DNA of 18,683 bases. Origin: Clostridia bacterium. GTDB taxonomy: Bacteria > Bacillota > Clostridia > Christensenellales > Borkfalkiaceae. The stretch is taken from assembly GCA_900767195.1 (NCBI GenBank), contig CAAFYG010000080.1:1-18683 (forward strand). The letters are read 5' to 3'. Positions 1 to 6,755 of the stretch are shown here, in pieces. Under the pieces are notes generated by a model. That model was not told the DNA's origin and made no database searches. It was given only the letters and a program-made list of their open reading frames with translations. The position numbers were made by a program, and so were the translations under genes. The first letter of the stretch is position 1. Each line of letters starts with the position of its first letter.

Positions 1-175
1 ACTCGTTCAAAAGCTCCGTCATTTTTTCGGGGGTTTCTCCCTTTTTCAAACGATACGAATATGCGATATTCGCATACATATCCTGCCATTCTTTCGCGGA
101 TTCCGCCGCGCCGTACCGCCCGAATTCGTAATATTGCCAAAACCCGATTGCAAACGGGGTATTTTCTTTAACCAT
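1..175 (-). CDS. N-terminus of an unidentified protein, cut by window edge
   Basis: The first 58 codons of a minus-strand gene are present; the rest lies beyond the window. The ATG at 175-173 is preceded by a good ribosome site (AGGAG at 182-186, minus strand). The protein starts MVKENTPFAIGFWQYYEFGR and has no signal peptide, so it is probably cytoplasmic. The opening, with a Gly-Phe-Trp and aromatic run followed by an E-W-Q-D segment, resembles the first strand of TIM-barrel glycoside hydrolase-like proteins of Clostridia, but this is a memory-based impression and not a domain call. It lies 50 bp downstream of the GH28-like gene on the same strand, so the two are probably co-transcribed and may share a glycan-degrading role. 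Confidence 0.6.
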   Translation of the reverse strand, partial: MVKENTPFAIGFWQYYEFGRYGAAESAKEWQDMYANIAYSYRLKKGETPEKMTELLNE

Positions 176-225
176 TTTTCTCTCCTTTCCCGCGTTTCCG
201 TAATCTTTCGTAATCGCCGCGTTTT

Positions 226-1494
226 TTATAAATTCGCCGTTGCGTCGCCGAAGAATTTTTCACCGTTGATTTCTATATTTTTCGCGGCGGAAATTCTCGC
301 CGAAACATTTTTGTTTTTCGCATTGCTTTGCGCCGTTACGCCGATTAATCGCACGTTTTCCGCAGCGGCGATTTCGAATATTTCCCCGGATTCTTCGCAA
401 AAATTTTCGCAATGCACCGTTACGCCGTCGATCGTTACGTTTTTCAGCGGATTGCCGGAAATGCCTTTCAGCACACACTTTTCCGTCGGATATAACAGCA
501 AATTCGAAAAGCGCAGATTTCCGAGCGAACACTCGTTCGGCGGCGAGCATAATGCGGGCGCAACAAAAATTTCTATCGGATGCCTGCCCCGAAGAATCGC
601 GCCGTTTACGATGATTCCCTCTATCGTGGAGGCATAACTCGTCTCCGGACTCCACATACACATCGCGCCGACCGCGCCGCGATTCGGAGCTTCTATCGTA
701 AGATTCGAAAATACGCAATCGCGTACCGTGCCCGCGCCCACGCCAAGACGAATTCCGTAATCTCTGTGCGAACGCAACACGCAATTCGATACCGTTACAT
801 TCTCGCAAACGCGGCGCGAGCCAAGCTTTTTATAATGCGCGCGCAAAGTCAGCGCGTCATCGCCTACGTCTATCGCGCAGTCCGAAATCTTAACGTTCGC
901 ACAACAGTCCACGTCGATTCCGTCGTTCGTCCAGCGCGTCCGGTCGCCCTGAATCGTCAAACCGTTGCAAAACACGTTTTCACACCCGTGAAAAAATAAA
1001 TGCCAATACGGCCCGTTTACGATATTCAGATTTTTTACGCGCACGTTTTCGCATTCGCAGAAATACAGCATTTGCCCCGGCCGTTCGGGGTCGGGAGCGT
1101 AATCGCCGTCGGAATTGCAAACTTTTTTCTCGTTTACCCAGTGCCTGCCCTGCCCGTCAATCGTGCCCGCGCCGCATAACGTAATGTTTTTTTGCCCTAC
1201 GGCAACTATCAGATGCGCGCCCGTAACAAATTCATCGGTAAACACCTCGTTTTGTCTGCAAAAATCGTCGGCGTTATAATCGGAACGCCGCAAACTGCCT
1301 CGTATTACCGCACCCGCGTCGAGACACAACCCGCCGTTGCTTTTCAAATGAAGCGTCCCCGTCACGTATACGCCTGCAGGGAAATAGACCATCCCCCCGT
1401 CGTTGATCGCTTTTTGTATCGCCGCCGTATCATTTGTAAGGCCGTCGCCTACCGCCCCGTAATCTTTTACGTTTTTCATAAATACATTTTCCAT
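226..1494 (-). CDS. GH28-like (polygalacturonase-type) right-handed beta-helix protein
   Basis: 422 residues, no signal peptide, so probably cytoplasmic. The N-terminus (KNVKDYGAVGDGLTNDT, residues 7-23) is the typical entry strand of the pectate-lyase/GH28 superfamily. Further evidence is the GAGTIDGQG turn at 108-116 and repeated N-V-x-(V/I)-x-(N/D)-x beta-helix coils through residues 150-340. Two GH28 catalytic signatures are visible: NDGIDVD at 190-196 and GDD at 211-213, which in the family carry the catalytic aspartates. The later GHG and RIK signatures are not canonical; the equivalent region reads SHRDYGIRLG (242-251), keeping a His. Substrate is therefore uncertain (galacturonide or other uronic or rhamnosyl oligosaccharide). 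The start at 1494 is supported by GGAG about six bases upstream; Met6 has no ribosome site. It diverges from the AraC regulator, which likely controls it. Confidence 0.8.
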   Translation of the reverse strand: MENVFMKNVKDYGAVGDGLTNDTAAIQKAINDGGMVYFPAGVYVTGTLHLKSNGGLCLDAGAVIRGSLRRSDYNADDFCRQNEVFTDEFVTGAHLIVAVGQKNITLCGAGTIDGQGRHWVNEKKVCNSDGDYAPDPERPGQMLYFCECENVRVKNLNIVNGPYWHLFFHGCENVFCNGLTIQGDRTRWTNDGIDVDCCANVKISDCAIDVGDDALTLRAHYKKLGSRRVCENVTVSNCVLRSHRDYGIRLGVGAGTVRDCVFSNLTIEAPNRGAVGAMCMWSPETSYASTIEGIIVNGAILRGRHPIEIFVAPALCSPPNECSLGNLRFSNLLLYPTEKCVLKGISGNPLKNVTIDGVTVHCENFCEESGEIFEIAAAENVRLIGVTAQSNAKNKNVSARISAAKNIEINGEKFFGDATANL

Positions 1495-1511
1495 AAACCG
1501 CTCCGTTTTTA

Positions 1512-1540
1512 TTGACTTTTCCCTGCCGATTTAATATAAT
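1512..1540 (+). promoter_or_regulatory. Sigma-A-type promoter for the AraC-family gene
   Basis: TTGACT (1512-1517), a 17-bp spacer, then TATAAT (1535-1540), close to the vegetative consensus. The predicted start near 1547 leaves a leader of about 70 bases before the ATG at 1617. It overlaps the promoter proposed for the divergent GH28-like gene. Confidence 0.75.
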
Positions 1541-1543
1541 TAT

Positions 1544-1571
1544 ATCATAAAAAAATTGCATTTTCTATCAA
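1544..1571 (-). promoter_or_regulatory. Probable promoter for the GH28-like gene
   Basis: On the minus strand TTGATA (1571-1566), a 16-bp spacer and TATGAT (1549-1544) form a plausible vegetative promoter. Its predicted start near 1537 falls inside the -10 box of the plus-strand promoter, so the two would exclude each other. It is weaker than the plus-strand match. Confidence 0.45.
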
Positions 1572-1616
1572 TATACGGCTAATTAATATCATTATTCCGC
1601 TAGAACAGGAGAATTT

Positions 1617-2438
1617 ATGGATAATAAAGTCACGCCAGTCTACGAACACAATGTTATTCTGAAAGAAGGCTTTCCATGCTTTGTGCATTATTCCGAAAAC
1701 CCGCAGGGAATGTCGCCGCACTACCACCCGCAAATAGAAATTATGTATTTTTATGAAGCTGAAAACGTAGAGTTTTATTGCATGAATAAAACGTTTCACA
1801 TGAATGCGGGCGATATGGTGCTTTCGAATCCGTTTCAAATTCACGCTTGCGCCGATTTTAAAAATGCGCATATTTGTTGCATAATTATAAATTCTGCCGT
1901 TACGCAAGAATTCAGCGGTATTTTGCTTCCAAACGTGATACGCGATACCGAAGTACGCAAATATTTCGATGAAATCAAGCGCGCACACAGCGAAACAAAA
2001 AAAATATCCGATTTATACGCTGTAGGCGCGGCGTACGGCTTAATCGGATATTTGTATAAAACCTATGCGCCGAAACAGATCGAACGGCGCGAAACAAAGA
2101 AATATGCAGCTTCGGCAGAGGCCATACAGAAAGCGTTACAATATATCGATGAACACGTCACGGAAAATTTAACATTAGGCGAGATCGCCTCGGCGGTATA
2201 TTTAAGCGAAAGTCGCTTCGGACATCTTTTTAAATCGATTACGGGAATCACTCCCGTGGACTACATAGAAACGGTAAGACTTTCTAATGCGCAGAAAATG
2301 CTGAAAGAAACAAAACAGCCTATAACGGAAATCGCTATCGACTGCGGATATGACAACATTAGTTATTTTATTCACCGCTTCAAGCTTAAAACGGGCACAA
2401 CGCCAGGAAAGTACCGCTCGATACATACGACAAAATAA
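1617..2438 (+). CDS. AraC-family transcriptional regulator with cupin sensor domain
   Basis: 273 residues, the usual length for one-component AraC regulators. Residues 1-110 are a cupin-like sensing domain, with the metal or ligand motif PHYHPQIE at 34-41 and the closing GDMVLSNPFQIH at 65-76. Residues 168-268 are the double helix-turn-helix: first helix pair LTLGEIASAVYLSESRFGHL (186-205), then ITEIAIDCGYDNISYFIHRF (236-255) and the family-typical TPGKYR ending (262-267). AGGAG sits a few bases before the ATG. Such proteins bind a sugar through the cupin and activate neighbouring catabolic genes; the divergent GH28-like gene and the gene after it are the likely targets. Ligand unknown. No clear terminator follows; only a 6-bp hairpin at 2505-2520 is visible. 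Confidence 0.9.
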   Translation: MDNKVTPVYEHNVILKEGFPCFVHYSENPQGMSPHYHPQIEIMYFYEAENVEFYCMNKTFHMNAGDMVLSNPFQIHACADFKNAHICCIIINSAVTQEFSGILLPNVIRDTEVRKYFDEIKRAHSETKKISDLYAVGAAYGLIGYLYKTYAPKQIERRETKKYAASAEAIQKALQYIDEHVTENLTLGEIASAVYLSESRFGHLFKSITGITPVDYIETVRLSNAQKMLKETKQPITEIAIDCGYDNISYFIHRFKLKTGTTPGKYRSIHTTK

Positions 2439-2599
2439 AGATTGGAAATTGTTTTTACATTTTAATATTGTAACGAATTTGCCGTTTGTTTTTAAATATA
2501 ATATTTATCCCCAAGGATAATTTGCACATGCTAAAATGTTGATGTTATTCGATGATTCGGACATTGAATTTCCTCAGATTATATAATTTTCATTGACTG

Positions 2600-3030
2600 A
2601 CAGATCTTTCGCCGGTTCTCGATATGTTCAATAGAGAAATTATATCTTACTCTATTTCCACAAGCCCTAATTTGCAACAAGTCAGAGTATGTTGGATGGA
2701 TTATTTGCCAAACTTCCTGCTAATGCGAAACCTTTATTTCTTTCCGACCAAGGCTGGCAGTACCAACATGCCGAATATCAACGGCTTCTTGTTGAACACA
2801 ATATTGCGCAGAGCATGTCACGAAAAGGAAATTGCATGGACAATGTGATTATGGAAAATTTTTTCGGCAGATTGAAAGTTGAGATGTATTACGGCGAAAG
2901 ATTCGAATCCACATGTGCATTTATTGAGAAATCGGAAGAATACATAGATTACTACAACAACGAGAGAATCTCTATCAAACGAAAAGAAATGCGTCCGGTG
3001 CAATACCGAACTCACTCGCAATACATTTAA
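2600..3030 (+). pseudogene. Broken IS3-family (IS150-like) transposase OrfB fragment
   Basis: Only the C-terminal part of an IS3-family DDE transposase remains. From 2600 the sequence reads TDLSPVLDMFNREIISYSIS, a typical stretch after the first catalytic Asp, but a TGA lies just upstream (2594-2596) and the first catalytic segment is missing. Reading then shifts frame at about 2684-2688. From 2689 the other frame carries the rest of the core: SDQGWQYQH with the second catalytic Asp, then MENFFGRLK with the Glu. The spacing between that Asp and Glu is exactly 35 residues, as in the family. It ends with YIDYYNNERI and PVQYRT before TAA. Neither orfA nor a full left end is visible. The following TTTTTGTCTTAACTTT at 3038-3053 resembles the sequence beside IS3-type right ends. 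The element is dead. Confidence 0.9.
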
Positions 3031-3417
3031 TATTTATTTTTGTCTTAACTTTGTTGTTTACTAATTCAATTCAGATTTCGTTTTATTTTTTGATAACGAA
3101 TATTTCGGCATTAAAACTGATCGACAATCTATATTTTTAATCATTATTACATTATAGAGGTATTTTTCTCGGCAAGACAGCTCTATCTTTTATGTTTCTC
3201 CCCTGTGACGCTTAATCTTGGGAAATATGGGTAAATCGGCTTATTTTACCGATTTACTCGTTATCCCCGTTTTTTTAATAACAGTATTGCGGCAATACTA
3301 TGCATTCTTTTCATTCCTTTCTTTGCTTTTTCATGCAAAACGGCGAGCATGTATTTTACATAACCCGCCGTTTTACTTTTATTATTTTCAACCTTTTACA
3401 CCGTCAACACAGGCGAA
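3031..3417. other. Gene-free AT-rich gap between IS remnant and DUF4314 pseudogene
   Basis: No coding region can be supported. The first ~40 bases probably contain the right end of the IS remnant. An inverted repeat at 3231-3239 / 3249-3257 (GTAAATCGG and its complement) is followed 13 bases later by a T-run (3270-3276); the distance is long for an intrinsic terminator. A second, better hairpin at 3337-3374 is listed separately. Open frames crossing this region have no family features or ribosome site. Confidence 0.6.
3337..3374 (-). terminator. Possible intrinsic terminator of the DUF6075-DUF4314 pair
   Basis: AAAACGGCG (3337-3345) pairs with CGCCGTTTT (3366-3374), and the 20-base loop holds a second short stem ATGTA/TACAT. 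A/T runs flank the GC part on both sides, so it could act in either direction. It lies 43 bases past the TAA of the minus-strand DUF4314 pseudogene. Confidence 0.45.
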
Positions 3418-3690
3418 TTATCCTCGCCCTGCGCGGTTTTCTTCTTCCGCAAGTTCCTGCGCCGTCAAAGCCCTGAAATCGTCTTCGCCGTCGATTAAGC
3501 CGAGACTTCTGCCGCTATCGAATTCGCAATGCACCGTGCCGATATCGTCTACGACTTTTACCGTGCCGCGCGTGCCGCATTCTATCGGTCTTGGATCGTC
3601 GCCCATCGAATTCAATACGATTCACGTTCCGGGCGGATATGCCTTTTTCAGATATTCCGCTTTTCTTTTCTGCCTTTCCCATTCGTTCAT
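3418..3690 (-). pseudogene. DUF4314 protein gene with in-frame TGA at codon 23
   Basis: Read from the ATG at 3690, the frame encodes MNEWERQKRKAEYLKKAYPP-GT, then TGA (3624-3622), then IVLNSMGDDP and onward to TAA at 3418. Both sides match the DUF4314 pattern: basic N-terminal helix, PPGT-R-I-x-L-N-S-M, GTRGTV, VDDIGTVH, and GRSLGLIDGED. The stop stands where the family has Arg, so one CGA-to-TGA change explains it. The ATG is preceded by GGAGGG six bases upstream and directly abuts the stop of the DUF6075-like gene, so the translation signals look intact. Without readthrough only 22 residues are made. An internal Met at 3615 lacks a ribosome site. DUF4314 proteins are small, of unknown function, and common in clostridial integrative elements. 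A sequencing error cannot be excluded. Confidence 0.75.
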
Positions 3691-4074
3691 CTATATCCCT
3701 CCCATTTTTATTTCGTTTTCGCCGAGTATTTCGCTTAAAGTCTGATCGTTTCGCAAGTACACTACGTCGCCGTACTTCGTATACGCGCCGCCGTTCTCTT
3801 CTAAAAAATCTTGCGCATACTTTTCGTAATCGATATAGTCGTCTATTTTTTCAGTCGCCGCACCGAGCAATATATATCCGTTCTCCGTTATCTCCGTCAA
3901 CCGAACGTTGTTCAATAAAATCTTTCCGCAGACAGACGCCTGCTTTGCTCGCCGCCACAGGCATGGCTCCGCCGACAGCAAATATACCGCGCTCAATATT
4001 TCCTTATCCTTGCGATTCGTCTTTTTCATTCCGTCCCGAAATGCCTGTCTGTGATGCTCGTTTCTGAAATACAT
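3691..4074 (-). CDS. DUF6075-like mobile-element protein
   Basis: 127 residues, soluble, no signal peptide. The N-terminus MYFRNEHHRQAF followed by a short helix and LSAVYLLSAEPCLW (27-40) resembles DUF6075, a function-unknown family that travels with DUF4314 in clostridial conjugative and integrative elements. This assignment is from recalled pattern, not a search. The C-terminal ~50 residues are acidic and Tyr-rich. The start is supported by GGAGG ten bases upstream. Its last codons contain the ribosome site of the DUF4314 pseudogene, and the TAG touches that gene's ATG, so they form a translational pair. No integrase, relaxase or other element gene is present in the window, so this looks like a stranded fragment. 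Confidence 0.6.
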   Translation of the reverse strand: MYFRNEHHRQAFRDGMKKTNRKDKEILSAVYLLSAEPCLWRRAKQASVCGKILLNNVRLTEITENGYILLGAATEKIDDYIDYEKYAQDFLEENGGAYTKYGDVVYLRNDQTLSEILGENEIKMGGI

Positions 4075-4457
4075 ATTTTTCTAACCTCCGAATTTTTGCA
4101 TAAAAAAAGACGTATAACTTTTTACGCTATACGCCAAATTTTTTATGTAATTTGAAAATACGGGAGTTCAACTCTGCGCAGAATTAAAAAGCATCTACGA
4201 AAAACGCTCTGAAATTTTCGTGACTTCGATAGCAAAAAAGCCTGATAAAATCAGGCTTTTTCGCGCAGGTATCTTTTTTGTTCACCTGAGATGGTGGGCA
4301 ATGATTAACCTAAAACAAATTTTAAGTCTATTTTTATCTATCAATGAAATTTCGAGTTGCATTGTTCTGACACGCGAAATTTTGAGTGCTTATATCGGTA
4401 TGTATTTATTCGCAATTGCTAATTTTGTTTTTTAAAACAGACTCAAGGTAAATATTT
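4075..4457. other. Gene-free gap between mobile debris and GH94 gene
   Basis: No supported gene. From 4145 to 4435 one plus-strand frame is open, but it shows no recognisable motif, has no good ribosome site and runs straight through a strong hairpin, so I do not call it. A short inverted repeat CGTATA/TATACG (4111-4116, 4128-4133) lies upstream of the DUF6075-like gene and could be near its promoter; no clean -35/-10 pair is visible. The hairpin at 4235-4261 is listed separately. The last ~190 bases before the GH94 stop are AT-rich without clear signals. Confidence 0.6.
4235..4261. terminator. Symmetric, probably bidirectional intrinsic terminator
   Basis: AAAAAGCCTGA (4235-4245) and TCAGGCTTTTT (4251-4261) form a perfect 11-bp stem with loop TAAAA. 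The A-run before and T-run after make it a classic terminator in both directions. On the minus strand it lies about 200 bases after the GH94 stop and is the first good terminator for the long carbohydrate cluster. Confidence 0.8.
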
Positions 4458-6731
4458 TTAATCATTGCAAATTTCGCAATATACTTCGTGTATTTTCCCC
4501 GCGCCGACGTACGGCAAAATTTCCATGTATTCCTTGCCGTCCATCGTCAAGGAATTTTTTAATCCGCGCGTAAAGCGTATACGGTATGTACTGCCGCGAT
4601 ACTTTCTGATTACTTCCGCTCTCTGCCAAGATGTCGGCAAACATGGCTTGATTTTCAGCCCGTCAAATTCCGCACTCACTCCTAAAAGATACTCCGTCAC
4701 GGCTCGGTACATCCACCCTGCCGAGCCTGTGATCCACGCTTGCGGCGCGTATCCGATCCGCTCTTTCGCCGCAGACGGTCCGAAATACATATTGCATATC
4801 GCGTACGGCTCTACGCCCGAGTCCGCATTTGTGGGATTATCGAAGCGAATCGCTTTCAACGTTTTCCAAGCCGCATCACCTCTTCCGGCGCTACAATCCG
4901 CCACAACCTTAAACATTACGCCGTGATTGTATACGGAACCGTTTTCATACACTCCCGGAGCAAAATACGTCAATCGTCCCAAATGGTCGTTCGGTATAGT
5001 ATACGGCGGATCGTTCTGCAAATACCCGTAGTCGCATTTCAGTCGGTCTTCTACTATATCCAAAAGTTCTTTTTTCCCCTCATCGCCTACGATATCAGCC
5101 AACACAGCCCACGTTTGCACGTTGAGAAAGATTTTTCCCTCGGCGCACGTTTCCGAGCCGACTTTTTCGTCCCAGTCGTTGTAACCGTAGATAAATCTTC
5201 CGTTTTCCGTGCCGTGAGCAAGCACGGCTTCTTTCAAGCGTTTTGTCTTTTGCGAAAGGTCGCTAATCGATTTTTCCGCGTTTTCAAGCCCGATCGCTTT
5301 CGCCGAATTTTTTATAAGCTCTATAAAATCGTTCGCAGATTTCACCGCGGCAATCGAAAGCCAAACGCTTTCACCCTTCATTTGCATGCCGCAATTATCC
5401 AAAGAATCGTTCCAATCGCCGCCGCCCCAAAGGCAAAGTCCGCGCTTTCCGAGATGCGAAAACGAATACTCCACCCCGCGTTGCAAATGACGAAAAACGC
5501 TTTCCTCCAAGGCATCGTCGTAATAGGGAATTTTTTCGTTTAAAATGGAAAAATCTCCGCTTTCTTTTAAATATGTCAGCACCGTGGGCGCAATCCACAC
5601 TGGCATGTCTTGATACGGATAATCGAGAATCGGATCGAACATGCGTATGGCGTTGCCGCTGATAAACTGATGTTTCAAGGCGTTTAAAATCCGTTCGCGA
5701 GCAACTTCCGTATCGAGAGAAACAAAGCCGGCGATATCTTGCAACACATCGCGAAAGCCTTTGCCGTACACTCTGCCCCAGGTTTTTCCGAGCGACATTT
5801 GTCTTTTCAGCCAAACGTTCGTCATTCTGTTCAGATACCCATCGGGCGTGGAAATCAACGTTTTTTCGATATAGCTTTCGCTTTCCTCTTTTTGCAAACG
5901 AAGCTCTTCGGCAAATTTTTCGCAAGCGGCATATTTCTTAGCGGTACGTTCTGCCTCCTCTGCAGTTTTCGCCGTACCGCAAACCAAAACAATTTGCCTT
6001 TCTTCTCCTGCGCGAAGCACGAAATCGAACTGCATCACGCCCGCGTAATACGCCTCGAATGTTGTTTGCGCCCCGGAAAGTTTCTCGCGTTGCACGCCGA
6101 TCGGATTGGCTTTGCCATTGTATACGCCGATAAAATTTTCCTCGGTAAAATCGTAGGCGACGGGAGATTCGCTCGCAGCGTAAAATACGTGCGTATACTT
6201 TTGAGCCACCCGAAAACCCCGATAATTAAAGTAAATTCCGTTCGTCGCTTTATCGAATTTCACCGAACTGTAAGCGTCTACTCCCGTGAGATTGACGTAC
6301 GGCTTTACGTATGTATACACGCTGAGCCGCCTATCCCGTTTGTCCGTATTGCTCACGCGTATACACTGCACTTCCGCATAGTCCGCTTGAGGAATCAACA
6401 TTGTAAACTCGGAGCGGATCCCGAAATATTCGCTCTCCACCGTATGGGTCCCTTGCCCCACACGAGCAAAATGTTTTTTTAAGGGCAACCTTCCGTCGTT
6501 TTTCAACGCTTCGAAATATTCCCCCGTTTCGCGATCTTTGATATACACGGCGCGCGCGTCGCAAATCACGCGAAACTGCTTTTCGATGCACGCTTTCGTA
6601 GGGCCTTGCGCGAATTGATCTATATCCGCAATCGTTTGCGCGTTCCATAAAAAATCGCGCAACGGACGCCGCGGATGCATGTTTTCTATGACATATTCTC
6701 TTTGTTCGTCGTTAAAATAACCCGTTTGCAT
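4458..6731 (-). CDS. GH94 family beta-glycoside phosphorylase
   Basis: 757 residues, no signal peptide: a cytoplasmic enzyme. GH94 enzymes cleave beta-linked disaccharides or oligosaccharides with inorganic phosphate, giving an alpha-sugar 1-phosphate by inversion. Visible layout: N-terminal GH94-type beta-sandwich (about 1-270, opening GYFNDEQREYVI), helical linker, then an (alpha/alpha)6 barrel and a short C-terminal domain. Family motifs are GFRDVLQD (325-332), WGGGDWND (435-442), whose Asp-Trp-Asn-Asp carries the general acid, ENGSVYNHG (596-604) near the phosphate site, and TGSAGWMYRAV (668-678). Length fits the family (about 750-820). The specificity (cellobiose, chitobiose, laminaribiose, mannobiose, other) cannot be read from these motifs. 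It is last in the cluster, 24 bp after the beta-helix gene, with a weak ribosome site (AAAGGC), suggesting co-transcription. Confidence 0.9.
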   Translation of the reverse strand: MQTGYFNDEQREYVIENMHPRRPLRDFLWNAQTIADIDQFAQGPTKACIEKQFRVICDARAVYIKDRETGEYFEALKNDGRLPLKKHFARVGQGTHTVESEYFGIRSEFTMLIPQADYAEVQCIRVSNTDKRDRRLSVYTYVKPYVNLTGVDAYSSVKFDKATNGIYFNYRGFRVAQKYTHVFYAASESPVAYDFTEENFIGVYNGKANPIGVQREKLSGAQTTFEAYYAGVMQFDFVLRAGEERQIVLVCGTAKTAEEAERTAKKYAACEKFAEELRLQKEESESYIEKTLISTPDGYLNRMTNVWLKRQMSLGKTWGRVYGKGFRDVLQDIAGFVSLDTEVARERILNALKHQFISGNAIRMFDPILDYPYQDMPVWIAPTVLTYLKESGDFSILNEKIPYYDDALEESVFRHLQRGVEYSFSHLGKRGLCLWGGGDWNDSLDNCGMQMKGESVWLSIAAVKSANDFIELIKNSAKAIGLENAEKSISDLSQKTKRLKEAVLAHGTENGRFIYGYNDWDEKVGSETCAEGKIFLNVQTWAVLADIVGDEGKKELLDIVEDRLKCDYGYLQNDPPYTIPNDHLGRLTYFAPGVYENGSVYNHGVMFKVVADCSAGRGDAAWKTLKAIRFDNPTNADSGVEPYAICNMYFGPSAAKERIGYAPQAWITGSAGWMYRAVTEYLLGVSAEFDGLKIKPCLPTSWQRAEVIRKYRGSTYRIRFTRGLKNSLTMDGKEYMEILPYVGAGKIHEVYCEICND

Positions 6732-6755
6732 ATTAATAATTGCCTTTTACCGCCG

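Noticed and set aside
3622..3624. Alternative genetic code with TGA as sense codon
   Set aside because: TGG encodes Trp in all clear genes, the kinase gene ends in TGA, and the interrupted position is Arg in the family, which fits a point mutation better.
3218..3745. 175-codon plus-strand frame
   Set aside because: Overlaps the DUF4314 gene antisense and a hairpin region; composition is not protein-like.
4220..4435. Plus-strand 71-codon frame after the mobile debris
   Set aside because: It runs through a perfect intrinsic terminator, lacks a ribosome site and shows no family features.
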